64,000 nt of DNA from Jhaorihella thermophila (GTDB taxonomy: Bacteria; Pseudomonadota; Alphaproteobacteria; Rhodobacterales; Rhodobacteraceae): NCBI RefSeq assembly GCF_900108275.1, contig NZ_FNVD01000008.1:62001-126000 (forward strand), in the 5' to 3' direction. A model generated the notes under the pieces. It searched no databases. It saw only the letters and a program-made list of their open reading frames with translations, and had not been told where the DNA came from. The position numbers and the translations under genes are program-made. Positions 17,683 to 25,290 of this stretch are shown one piece after another (position 1 is the first letter of the stretch; each line of letters begins with the position of its first letter).

Positions 17683-18468
17683 CTATTTGAAGACCGGCTT
17701 GCGGCCCTGCATTTGCGCGGCGATCACCTCCATCTGCTCGGGCTTGCCGATCAGATCCACCTGTTCGCGGGATTCGGCCATCAGCACCTCGGCCTGATCG
17801 GCGCGTTCGGCCAGCCCGATCAGCCGCTTGGCAGCACGGATCGCGTTCGGACCCTTGCCCGCGATCTGATTCGCCAGATCCATCGCCGCGGCCAGCGGAT
17901 CCTCGGCCAGCCGCGTCACCAGCCCCCAGCGTTCTGCCTGTTCGCCGTCGATCGGGGCCGCGGTGTAGGTCAGCAGCCGAAGCACGTCCGACCGCACCAG
18001 TTTCGGCAGCAGGACCATCCCGCCCATGTCGGGCACGATGCCCCATTTCATCTCCATCACCGCAAGTTTTGCGTCGGGGCGCGCGATGCGGATATCGGCC
18101 CCCAGCGCGATCTGCAGCCCGCCGCCATAGACCGCCCCGTGCAGAGCCGCGATCACCGGGATCGGCAGGCGGCGCCACAGCATCGCCAGTTCCTGCATCT
18201 CGTTGGCGTCCTCGTGGGTGCGCTCCAGCAGCCAGTCGGCGGCGTTCATGCCGCCCCCCATCGCCGCGAAGCTGGCGATGTCCAGCCCCGCGCAGAAGCT
18301 CTTGCCTTCGCCCGACAGCACCACCACGCGGGCGTCCGTGGCCGCGACCTCCTCGCCAGCGGCGAGGATCGCCTGAACCATGTCGCGGTCCAGCGCGTTC
18401 ATCTTGTCCGGCCGGGTCAGGGTGACGCGGGCGATGTGGTTGTCGAACTTGACGGATACGCGTGCCAT
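17683..18468 (-). CDS. Enoyl-CoA hydratase/isomerase (crotonase) family protein
   Basis: A 261-residue crotonase-fold enzyme. The oxyanion-hole segments are LSGEGKSFCAGLDIASFAAM and ALHGAVYGGGLQIALGADIR, followed by DAKLAVMEMKWGIVPDMGGM. The usual hydratase glutamate pair is not clearly present: the second site reads IVPDMGG, with Asp at one position. A hydratase, isomerase or other crotonase activity is therefore possible. It is monocistronic and divergent from the aminotransferase at 18578. Confidence 0.88.
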   Translation of the reverse strand: MARVSVKFDNHIARVTLTRPDKMNALDRDMVQAILAAGEEVAATDARVVVLSGEGKSFCAGLDIASFAAMGGGMNAADWLLERTHEDANEMQELAMLWRRLPIPVIAALHGAVYGGGLQIALGADIRIARPDAKLAVMEMKWGIVPDMGGMVLLPKLVRSDVLRLLTYTAAPIDGEQAERWGLVTRLAEDPLAAAMDLANQIAGKGPNAIRAAKRLIGLAERADQAEVLMAESREQVDLIGKPEQMEVIAAQMQGRKPVFK

Positions 18469-18577
18469 GCGGGGCCTCCCTTGACGTTTGCGGGCACGTT
18501 ACCCGGCCACGCCCGCTCCGTTCCAGCGGAACGTGGGGGCACTTGCCGCCGTCCCCGGCTTGGGCTTATCTGCGCCT

Positions 18578-19687
18578 ATGACGACACCACGCTATACCCC
18601 GCTCGCCGCCAGCCTGCCCGCCACCGTGCCCTTTGTCGGCCCCGAAACGCAGGAACGCCAGCGCGGCGCGCCGTTCCGCGCCCGCATCGGCGCGAATGAA
18701 AGCGTCTTCGGTCCTTCGCCCAGGGCGGTCGAAGCCATGGCGCGCGCGGCAGCGGATGTGTGGATGTATGGCGATCCCGAAAACCACGACCTGCGGCACG
18801 CGCTGGCCGCCCATCACGGGGTGCGCCCCGAAAACGTGATGGTGGGCGAAGGCATCGACGGGTTGCTGGGCTATCTGGTGCGGCTCATGGTGGGGCCGGG
18901 GGACCGGGTGGTGACGTCGCTGGGGGCCTATCCCACCTTCAACTACCACGTCACGGGCTATGGCGGAGAGATCCACACCGTCCCGTACCGAGATGATCTC
19001 GAAGATCCGCAGGCGCTATTCGCCAGGGCGGTCGAGGTGGACGCCAAGCTGGTCTATCTTGCCAACCCCGACAACCCGATGGGCAGCTGGCATTCGGGTG
19101 AGGCGATCGTTCGGGCGATGGACGCGCTGCCCGATGGCACGCTGCTGGTGCTGGACGAGGCCTATGTCGAATGCGCCCCCGAAGGCTCCGCCGCGCCGGT
19201 GGAGATCGACGACCCGCGCGTGGTGCGGATGCGCACCTTTTCCAAGGTCTATGGCATGGCCGGCGCGCGCGTGGGCTATGCGCTGGGCGCGCCGGACCTG
19301 ATTTCGGCCTTCAACAAGGTGCGCAACCATTTCGGGATGAGCCGGATTTCCCAGGCCGGCGCGCTGGCCGCGCTGGCCGATCGGGACTGGCTTGCGCATG
19401 TGCAGGAGCAGATCGCCGCCTCGCGCGAGCGGCTGTCGCAGATTGCCCGCGACAACGGGCTTGTGCCGCTGGCCTCGGCCACGAATTTCGTGACCATGGA
19501 TTGCGGCCGCGACGGAGAATTCGCGCGTGCCGTGGTGGACGGCCTGATCGCGCGCGGGATCTTCGTGCGGATGCCCTTCGCCGCGCCCCAGAACCGCTGT
19601 ATCCGCGTCAGTTGCGGGCGCGAGGCCGACATGGCTGCCTTTGCCGAGGCTCTGCCGGGCGCGCTGGCCGAAGCGCAGGCTCGATGA
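18578..19687 (+). CDS. HisC-like class I/II aminotransferase
   Basis: A 369-residue PLP-dependent aminotransferase of fold type I. It has the Schiff-base lysine K223 in RTFSKVYGMAGARVGYA, the cofactor-pyridine aspartate D193 in LLVLDEAYVE, and the substrate-side ANPDNPMGS loop. It is closest to histidinol-phosphate aminotransferases, but no his gene lies nearby. Relatives in this group also act on phenylalanine or other amino acids, so no symbol is given. The ATG at 18578 was chosen because the open frame upstream is non-conserved. Confidence 0.88.
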   Translation: MTTPRYTPLAASLPATVPFVGPETQERQRGAPFRARIGANESVFGPSPRAVEAMARAAADVWMYGDPENHDLRHALAAHHGVRPENVMVGEGIDGLLGYLVRLMVGPGDRVVTSLGAYPTFNYHVTGYGGEIHTVPYRDDLEDPQALFARAVEVDAKLVYLANPDNPMGSWHSGEAIVRAMDALPDGTLLVLDEAYVECAPEGSAAPVEIDDPRVVRMRTFSKVYGMAGARVGYALGAPDLISAFNKVRNHFGMSRISQAGALAALADRDWLAHVQEQIAASRERLSQIARDNGLVPLASATNFVTMDCGRDGEFARAVVDGLIARGIFVRMPFAAPQNRCIRVSCGREADMAAFAEALPGALAEAQAR

Positions 19688-19756
19688 GGGCGCCAAGACC
19701 CGGCGAGGGCCGCGGCGCGCCCACCGGCGCGGGGCGCCGCCGACCGGCGTTTGGGT

Positions 19757-19948
19757 TCAGCCTCTCTTGGCGTTATTGATCCGCTTCGCGGCAACCCACG
19801 AGGCTGGAATCGCGACGAGAAATCCGGCGGCGGCCGCGATGATCAAGGGTTGCGCGGTGGTGTAGCCGAGCGTCAGCGCCACCACCATTGCCGACCCCGC
19901 CAGCGTCACACCCAGGAAAATGAAGATCAAAAGAGCCAAGGGAATCAT
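19757..19948 (-). CDS. Small two-helix membrane protein
   Basis: A 63-residue protein of two hydrophobic helices (IPLALLIFIFLGVTLAGSA and PLIIAAAAGFLVAIPASWVA) with a basic end, AAKRINNAKRG. The ATG at 19948 follows a good GGAGG ribosome-binding site. Similar small proteins are widespread in Rhodobacteraceae and are often misnamed CTP synthetase in databases. No function is known. It is convergent with the aminotransferase gene. Confidence 0.75.
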   Translation of the reverse strand: MIPLALLIFIFLGVTLAGSAMVVALTLGYTTAQPLIIAAAAGFLVAIPASWVAAKRINNAKRG

Positions 19949-19962
19949 CGTTTGGCCTCCGT

Positions 19963-20124
19963 TCAAGAATCTTTCTTTGTGAATATGATGGCTTGGCCGT
20001 GCATGCCTTGCGGCAGATCAAATTGCCACTTTTGGTCTGTGATCCCGAAACCGTCGGCGGGCGGGAGCGCGGCGGGCGCGGCGCTCGGCACATCGACCGC
20101 GCCGGTCGGTCGGGCCACGCGCAA
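19963..20124 (-). CDS. Possible short hypothetical protein or remnant
   Basis: A minus-strand open frame runs from a TTG at 20124 (a GTG lies two codons later) to a TGA at 19963, just before the small membrane-protein gene. It would encode about 53 residues ending KWQFDLPQGMHGQAIIFTKK. The untranslated-looking codons before it read HHAQLRVARPT, which resembles the N-terminus of some VOC proteins, but the rest does not. It may be a short gene or the scar of a deleted one. A perfect 18-bp palindrome overlaps its 5' end. Confidence 0.3.
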   Translation of the reverse strand: MRVARPTGAVDVPSAAPAALPPADGFGITDQKWQFDLPQGMHGQAIIFTKKDS

Positions 20125-20158
20125 TTGCGCGTGATGGATCGGTTCCGAACTGTCCCGC

Positions 20159-22624
20159 CTAGCGCGCCGGGATCAGGCGGGTCACGCCATCTGCGGCGGC
20201 GCGCGCTAGATCCAGGTCCAGGGACATCGGGATATACTCCCCTCGCCGCCACAGCTGCGCCAGGTCATCGTAGTGGCGCGACAAGAAATGCCCGGACTGT
20301 CCGGTCGAGATGATGAACACCGAACTGTCGGGGTCCGCGAAGTCGTAGACGCCGCGATAGGCCCCTGCATGGACGTTTCGGAACGGGTCGGGATCTTCGC
20401 CCGAGGTCCGTCCCCGCTGCAGGGTATTGTCGCCGCCGCTGGTGGACTGGTGGATGTTGATGAAATACCGCAGCACGGGCACCTTTCCCAGCGTCGGGTG
20501 ATCATGCGTTGCCTGATGGGCGTCGCCCCAGCGCAGCGTGGCCAGATCGGTCCCGTATTTCTCGCCGATCCAGACCAGCGCTTCGTCCAGCGCCAGCCGC
20601 GCGATTTCGGTGCAGGTTTCCCTTGGCGCGCTCTGCCGGATGTCGCACCAGGCGCTGGCGCCGTCGATGTCGCGAAAGACCCGCTCGATGAACAACGGCT
20701 GCATCCGCGTGAATTCATCGGCCAGCGGCCCGAGATCGTCCTCGATCAGGCGCTTTTGCAGAAACCGCATCCAGGCGGCATAGATCAGCGGTTCCGGCAG
20801 ATGTTCGTTCATCTCGCCGTTCCATTCGGCCAGCAGGGTCAGCGCAATCTGGCGCTGCCGTTCGGGCGTGCCTTCGGGCGCGGCGTTGCCGGTGAACCAC
20901 AGATCCGCCCCCACCAGCGGCAGCAGGGTCCGGGCCGAGAAGCTCACCCGATCCAGCTGCGCCTCGACAAAGCTGTCGCGGGTATGCACGCGGCGTTCCT
21001 GCATCAGCTTTTGCCAGCGATGGATGCGCTGCGTGTCGCCCCAGAGATACGAGACATGGTTGGGAAACGGGCGTTCCACGATCTTGTTGTTGGTGTTGCC
21101 GACAATGCCGCCGCGCGGATCGACGAATTCGGGATTGGCGGCATAGGGCAGGATCCCCAGCCAGCGGTTTTCGGGGCGCCAGCCCGGGCTGGGCATTCGG
21201 CCCTGCGTCTGATGACGCGGGTCGCGTCGGGGCATCGCGCCCACCGTCTTGAGCGCGATCGAGCGGTGATCCGCCACGGTCAGGTTCTGCGAGGGTGCGA
21301 CGTAATCCTTTGCCGCCTCCAGCGCCTCGGGCACCGATTTGGCCCGCATCATGTTGTAGGCGGCGGTATAGGTCGTGTCGGCATCGCTCAGCGCCGTCCA
21401 GGACAGAGAGGCGACATGGCCCGGCGGCGTGATCGTGGCAAGGTTGTAAAGCGTGCCGGGCAGGACCGGGCCGTTCTCGGTCCAGCGCAGGGTCAGCGTG
21501 ACCGGCGCCGCGCCCTTGATTTCGATGATCGAGGGGCGCGTCTCGAACCGCTTGTAACCGTCCGGGGTGAGGTATTCCTCGGGGTTCTGGGGGTTCAGCT
21601 TCTCGATATGGACATCCTGATCGTCCAGATAGGACGACGTCACCCCCCAGCCCAGATCGGCGCTGCGCCCGGCCAGGACCGCCGGGATGCCGGGAATGGT
21701 GCCGCCGATCACGCCGCCCGAACTCAACTCCAGCCGGGCCAGATACCAGATCGACGGCGCGGTCAGTCCCAGATGCGGGTCATTGGCCAGAAGCGTCCCG
21801 CCCGACGCCGACCGGGACGGCGCGGCGGCCCAGGCGTTCGAGGCCCCGGCCAGCCCGCGGCGTGGAAACGGCCAGAGCGGGTCTTCGGGCGCGGGTGTGC
21901 CGGCGGCGTATCGCTTCACGCCGGGGAACAGATCGGCATATTCCGGCAGTGCGGCGATGCCCTGACCCGGCGCGTCGGGCAGGATGTCGGCAACGCGCGC
22001 CGGGTCGTCCAGCGTCAGCATCGTTCGCGCCCGCAGCACTTCGTCTTCCAAATGCCCCGACAGCTGCAGCGCCATCAGCTTGATGAGCGCAAGCGAATCC
22101 GCCGGCTGCCAAGGGGCGACGGGGGCGTCGAACAGGAACATCTCGGGCGCGCCGCGCCCCAGCGCTTCGTCGTTGATTTCCTTCAGCCGCGCGTTGACCC
22201 CTGCCGCATAGGCGCGCAGCGCGGCCTGCGCCGCCGGCGATTGCGCCGCGACCGATTCCTGTGCGAGGCGGTAAAAATCCAGCCGCCGCAGCAGCTTGTC
22301 GATCGTCAGCGTGCGGTTTCCGAACACTTCGGACAGCCGCCCCTGCGCGGTGCGGCGCATGATCGTCATCTGCCACAGCCGATCCTGCGCATGGGCGTAG
22401 CCCAGCCCAAAGAACACGTCTTCGTCGGTCTGGCCTAGGATATGCGGCACAGCCGACTGGTCGCGGATGATCTCGACCGGTGCCGAGATCCCGGATACCT
22501 GCAGGGTCTGATCGTAATCGGGCAAGGATTGCGCGGCAAAGTAATAGGCCAGAAGCACGCTCGCCGCGACCAGTGCAACCAAAGCGCTGGCGATACGAAA
22601 GAGCCAGCGGAATAGAAGTCTCAT
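20159..22624 (-). CDS. Penicillin acylase family protein (Ntn hydrolase)
   Basis: An 821-residue member of the penicillin/acyl-homoserine-lactone acylase family. It has an N-terminal membrane anchor or signal (LFRIASALVALVAASVLLAY), the alpha-chain start VPHILGQTDEDVFFGLGYAH, and the autocleavage site GASNAWA near residue 270. There the serine becomes the catalytic N-terminal residue of the beta chain. A conserved ANDPHLGL follows. Substrates of this family range from beta-lactams to quorum-sensing lactones and cannot be chosen here. The enzyme should act in the periplasm. It stands alone, in the same direction as the SYLF gene upstream. Confidence 0.92.
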   Translation of the reverse strand: MRLLFRWLFRIASALVALVAASVLLAYYFAAQSLPDYDQTLQVSGISAPVEIIRDQSAVPHILGQTDEDVFFGLGYAHAQDRLWQMTIMRRTAQGRLSEVFGNRTLTIDKLLRRLDFYRLAQESVAAQSPAAQAALRAYAAGVNARLKEINDEALGRGAPEMFLFDAPVAPWQPADSLALIKLMALQLSGHLEDEVLRARTMLTLDDPARVADILPDAPGQGIAALPEYADLFPGVKRYAAGTPAPEDPLWPFPRRGLAGASNAWAAAPSRSASGGTLLANDPHLGLTAPSIWYLARLELSSGGVIGGTIPGIPAVLAGRSADLGWGVTSSYLDDQDVHIEKLNPQNPEEYLTPDGYKRFETRPSIIEIKGAAPVTLTLRWTENGPVLPGTLYNLATITPPGHVASLSWTALSDADTTYTAAYNMMRAKSVPEALEAAKDYVAPSQNLTVADHRSIALKTVGAMPRRDPRHQTQGRMPSPGWRPENRWLGILPYAANPEFVDPRGGIVGNTNNKIVERPFPNHVSYLWGDTQRIHRWQKLMQERRVHTRDSFVEAQLDRVSFSARTLLPLVGADLWFTGNAAPEGTPERQRQIALTLLAEWNGEMNEHLPEPLIYAAWMRFLQKRLIEDDLGPLADEFTRMQPLFIERVFRDIDGASAWCDIRQSAPRETCTEIARLALDEALVWIGEKYGTDLATLRWGDAHQATHDHPTLGKVPVLRYFINIHQSTSGGDNTLQRGRTSGEDPDPFRNVHAGAYRGVYDFADPDSSVFIISTGQSGHFLSRHYDDLAQLWRRGEYIPMSLDLDLARAAADGVTRLIPAR

Positions 22625-22753
22625 GCGCCCCTCGATCCCGATTGTCCGCAGCCGTTTATCCGCAGCCGTCCCGCGCCCGGCCCGCGCTGCAGCCTAGACC
22701 AGGTTCCGGGACGATGGAACCGCCTGCGGACGCGGCGGCAACCGGTTCCCGCC

Positions 22754-22807
22754 CTTCATCTTGCCGAAAATACTCCGGGGAGCGCGAGGGGCGGCGCCCC
22801 TCGCATC
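22754..22807 (+). repeat. Dispersed intergenic repeat, copy D
   Basis: CTTCATCTTGCCGAAAATAC then TCCGGGGAGC and a strong hairpin GCGAGGGGC/GCCCCTCGC. It sits in the 276-base gap between the SYLF gene and the penicillin-acylase gene, both leftward. Apart from this element the gap shows no recognisable signal. Together with copy B it gives the cleanest version of the family's consensus. Confidence 0.78.
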
Positions 22808-22900
22808 GCTTTGCCAGAAGCAACGCAATTCGTGTTGCGTCCAGGCCGGGACTGTTTGCAGCGTTGCGACCGCGGTCCAGGCCACCGGATCCTGTGCGCG

Positions 22901-23473
22901 TCAGGGTATGATACGGGTGTATTTCGCCCCTTCCAGCGAGGCGCCGGCATACAGCCCTGCCTGCCCGAACACGGCTGCGATGATCGGCGACGTCAGCGTG
23001 TTGGTGTCCGCCGACACCGAGTCGCCCTGATCCTTGAGCACATAGACCGCATCCGCGCCAAGCGCCCAGCCGGACGAACGACGGAAGTCGGCCAGCGCGT
23101 CCTGGGTCATGAAAAACAGAACATGGGCGTATTGCTGCGCGCCCAGCTGAAAGCCCGCGCTGCCCTTGACCGCCGAGTAGTAATCGACCGTCACTCCGTC
23201 CACCCGCAACGCGCCGCGCCCATAGGCACCGCCCAGACCGAACGCCGCCTCGGTCATCACCGGCATCACCAGCAGGCCCGCGGCCTTGTCCGCCAATTCG
23301 CGCGTATTGGGATACATGTCGAACATCTGCTGCAGCGTGACGTCCACGCGCGCATCGATCTTGGCGGCATTGTTGCTGCCGACACCGTTGCCGCAGGCCG
23401 TCAGACCCAGCGCAGAGACGGCGCTGAGCGCAAAGGCACGGCGGCTGAGCCCTGTGGAGAGAGGTTTGTTCAT
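22901..23473 (-). CDS. SYLF/YSC84-domain lipoprotein
   Basis: A 190-residue protein with a signal peptide that combines a twin-arginine-like start (SRRAFALSA) and a lipobox, LTAC, with C27 as the likely lipidated residue. The rest is a SYLF (YSC84) domain, a fold that binds lipids. It shows AGLLVMPVMTEAAFGLGGAYG, VDYYSAVKGSAGFQLGAQ and a C-terminal TSPIIAAVFGQAGLYAGASL. Bacterial members are envelope proteins of unknown role. It is monocistronic, downstream of hemB. Confidence 0.87.
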   Translation of the reverse strand: MNKPLSTGLSRRAFALSAVSALGLTACGNGVGSNNAAKIDARVDVTLQQMFDMYPNTRELADKAAGLLVMPVMTEAAFGLGGAYGRGALRVDGVTVDYYSAVKGSAGFQLGAQQYAHVLFFMTQDALADFRRSSGWALGADAVYVLKDQGDSVSADTNTLTSPIIAAVFGQAGLYAGASLEGAKYTRIIP

Positions 23474-23605
23474 CTGGTTTCTGCCCGTCTTTTACCGTAT
23501 CTGGCCGGTTGAGCCGACCTTGGCACGAGATATACGGGAAAGCCAAGGCCCTGTCACGCGGCAAAGGGATCCGGTTCGGCGGGATGCCGCCGGTTTTTCG
23601 GCGGA

Positions 23606-24604
23606 TCACCCGTTCAAAAGTTTGGCCGCCGCCGGGGCAAAATAGGTCAGGATCCCGTCGCAGCCCGCCCGCTTGAAGGACAGAAGGCTTTCCAGCATCA
23701 CCTTTTCCCCGTCGAGCCACCCGTTCTGCGCCGCCGCCTGCAGCATCGCGTATTCGCCGCTGACCTGATAGGCATAAGTGGGCACGCCGAAGGTGTCCTT
23801 CACCCGCCGGCATACATCCAGGTAGGGCATGCCGGGCTTGACCATCACCATGTCAGCACCCTCCATCAGGTCGCGTTCGATCAGGCGCAACGCCTCGTCG
23901 CTGTTGGCCGGATCCATCTGATAGGTTTTCTTGTCGCCCTTGAGGGCCGCCGAGGCGCCGACCGCGTCTCGGAACGGGCCATAGAAGGAACTGGCATATT
24001 TGGCCGAATAGCTCAGGATCATCACTTTGTGATGGCCTTCCGCCTCCAGTGCTCGCCGCATCGCGCCGATCCGGCCATCCATCATGTCGCTGGGGCCGAT
24101 GATGTCGGCGCCCGCCTCGGCCTGGGCCAGCGTCATCTTCACCAGCGCCTCGACGGTGCGGTCATTGACGATCTCGCCATCCACCACGAAGCCGTCATGG
24201 CCGTTGATGTTGTAGGGATCCAACGCCACATCGGTCATCACGGCGATTTCCGGCACCGCATCCTTGATCGCCCGGATCGCCTGGTTCGACAGGTTGTCGG
24301 GATCCCAGGCCATCGCGCAATCTTCGGTGCGCTGCTCCATCGGCGTGTATGGAAAGATGCAGATCGCCGGAATGCCCAGATCCGCGGCCTCGCGCGCAGC
24401 CTTGGCGATCAGGTCCACGCTGCGACGCATCACGCCCGGCATGGACGGCACGGGTTCCTCTTCACCGCGGCCGTCGCGGACGAAGACCGGCCAGATCAGG
24501 TCGTCCACGGACAGGCTGTTTTCGCGCACCAATGCCCGGATCGCAGGAGACTGGCGGGTGCGGCGCAGCCGGGCGGCGGGGAAGGGGGCGACGGTCGGTT
24601 TCAT
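23606..24604 (-). CDS. hemB: Delta-aminolevulinic acid dehydratase
   Basis: Condenses two 5-aminolevulinate molecules to porphobilinogen in haem and bacteriochlorophyll synthesis. The 332-residue protein has the two active-site lysines in ILSYSAKYASSFYGPFRDA and VMVKPGMPYLD. The metal site reads TDVALDPYNINGHDGFV, so the cysteines of the zinc enzymes are absent, as in the Rhodobacter enzyme. Allosteric residues match the magnesium or metal-independent groups. It lies upstream of the SYLF gene, with a 132-base gap. Confidence 0.97.
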   Translation of the reverse strand: MKPTVAPFPAARLRRTRQSPAIRALVRENSLSVDDLIWPVFVRDGRGEEEPVPSMPGVMRRSVDLIAKAAREAADLGIPAICIFPYTPMEQRTEDCAMAWDPDNLSNQAIRAIKDAVPEIAVMTDVALDPYNINGHDGFVVDGEIVNDRTVEALVKMTLAQAEAGADIIGPSDMMDGRIGAMRRALEAEGHHKVMILSYSAKYASSFYGPFRDAVGASAALKGDKKTYQMDPANSDEALRLIERDLMEGADMVMVKPGMPYLDVCRRVKDTFGVPTYAYQVSGEYAMLQAAAQNGWLDGEKVMLESLLSFKRAGCDGILTYFAPAAAKLLNG

Positions 24605-24744
24605 CTGACGGACTCCTTGAACAATCGGTCACTGGGTGGCATGGAAAGCCATCCACCCGCAAGGGGATCGATGGCCGCGCGGGTGCGGATGACGCGGCAG
24701 CGGCGCATGGGCACAGAACGCGAGCACAGGCGGAAGGCAGGCAG

Positions 24745-25269
24745 TTGGACTGGTATTCCTCGATATTCGAACTGATCGACCTGCGGTCCTTTTCCAATCT
24801 CTGGTACTGGATCGCACTGGCGGTGACGTGGTCCTCGGCCAGCCACTGGGTGCTGGGGGTGCCTTTCGACATGGTGCACCGCGCGCGCAAGGCAGGCGGC
24901 CAGGCCGAAGAGGATCTGGAAGCGATCGCCTGGATCAACGTGCGCCGGATCCTTTATATCGCGCGCGTTTCGGGGCTGTGGCTGCTGGGGCTGGGGTCGT
25001 TCCTGCTGACGGTGCTGGCGATGCTGGGGTTCTTCTACCGTGTGGAATTCGCCCAGGCCGTGTTCCTGATCGCCTTTCCGATGTCGCTGGTGGGCTTGCT
25101 CAACATCTCGACCGCGCGGCTGATCGAAAGCGAGGGCGCGTCCGGGGAATTGCTGCGCAAGAGGTTGACGCGCTGCAGGCTCTATACCCAGATGATCGGC
25201 ATGGTGTCGATCTTCGTCACTTCCCTTTGGGGGATGTATGTGAACCAGACGGTCGGCGTGCTGGGCTGA
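24745..25269 (+). CDS. Conserved membrane protein (named 'component of SufBCD complex' in databases)
   Basis: A 174-residue membrane protein beginning with a TTG codon at 24745 behind a GGAAGG ribosome-binding site. It starts LDWYSSIFELIDLRSFSNLW, with about four hydrophobic segments (ALAVTWSSASHWVLGVPFDM, LWLLGLGSFLLTVLAMLGFF, VFLIAFPMSLVGLLNIS, IGMVSIFVTSLWGMYV). Rhodobacteraceae homologues carry the database name 'component of SufBCD complex', which I regard as unproven because nothing here resembles a Suf protein. It precedes mfd by 21 bases, so the two may be co-transcribed. Confidence 0.75.
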   Translation: MDWYSSIFELIDLRSFSNLWYWIALAVTWSSASHWVLGVPFDMVHRARKAGGQAEEDLEAIAWINVRRILYIARVSGLWLLGLGSFLLTVLAMLGFFYRVEFAQAVFLIAFPMSLVGLLNISTARLIESEGASGELLRKRLTRCRLYTQMIGMVSIFVTSLWGMYVNQTVGVLG

Positions 25270-25290
25270 ACCCGTCGGCAAGGAACTGCC

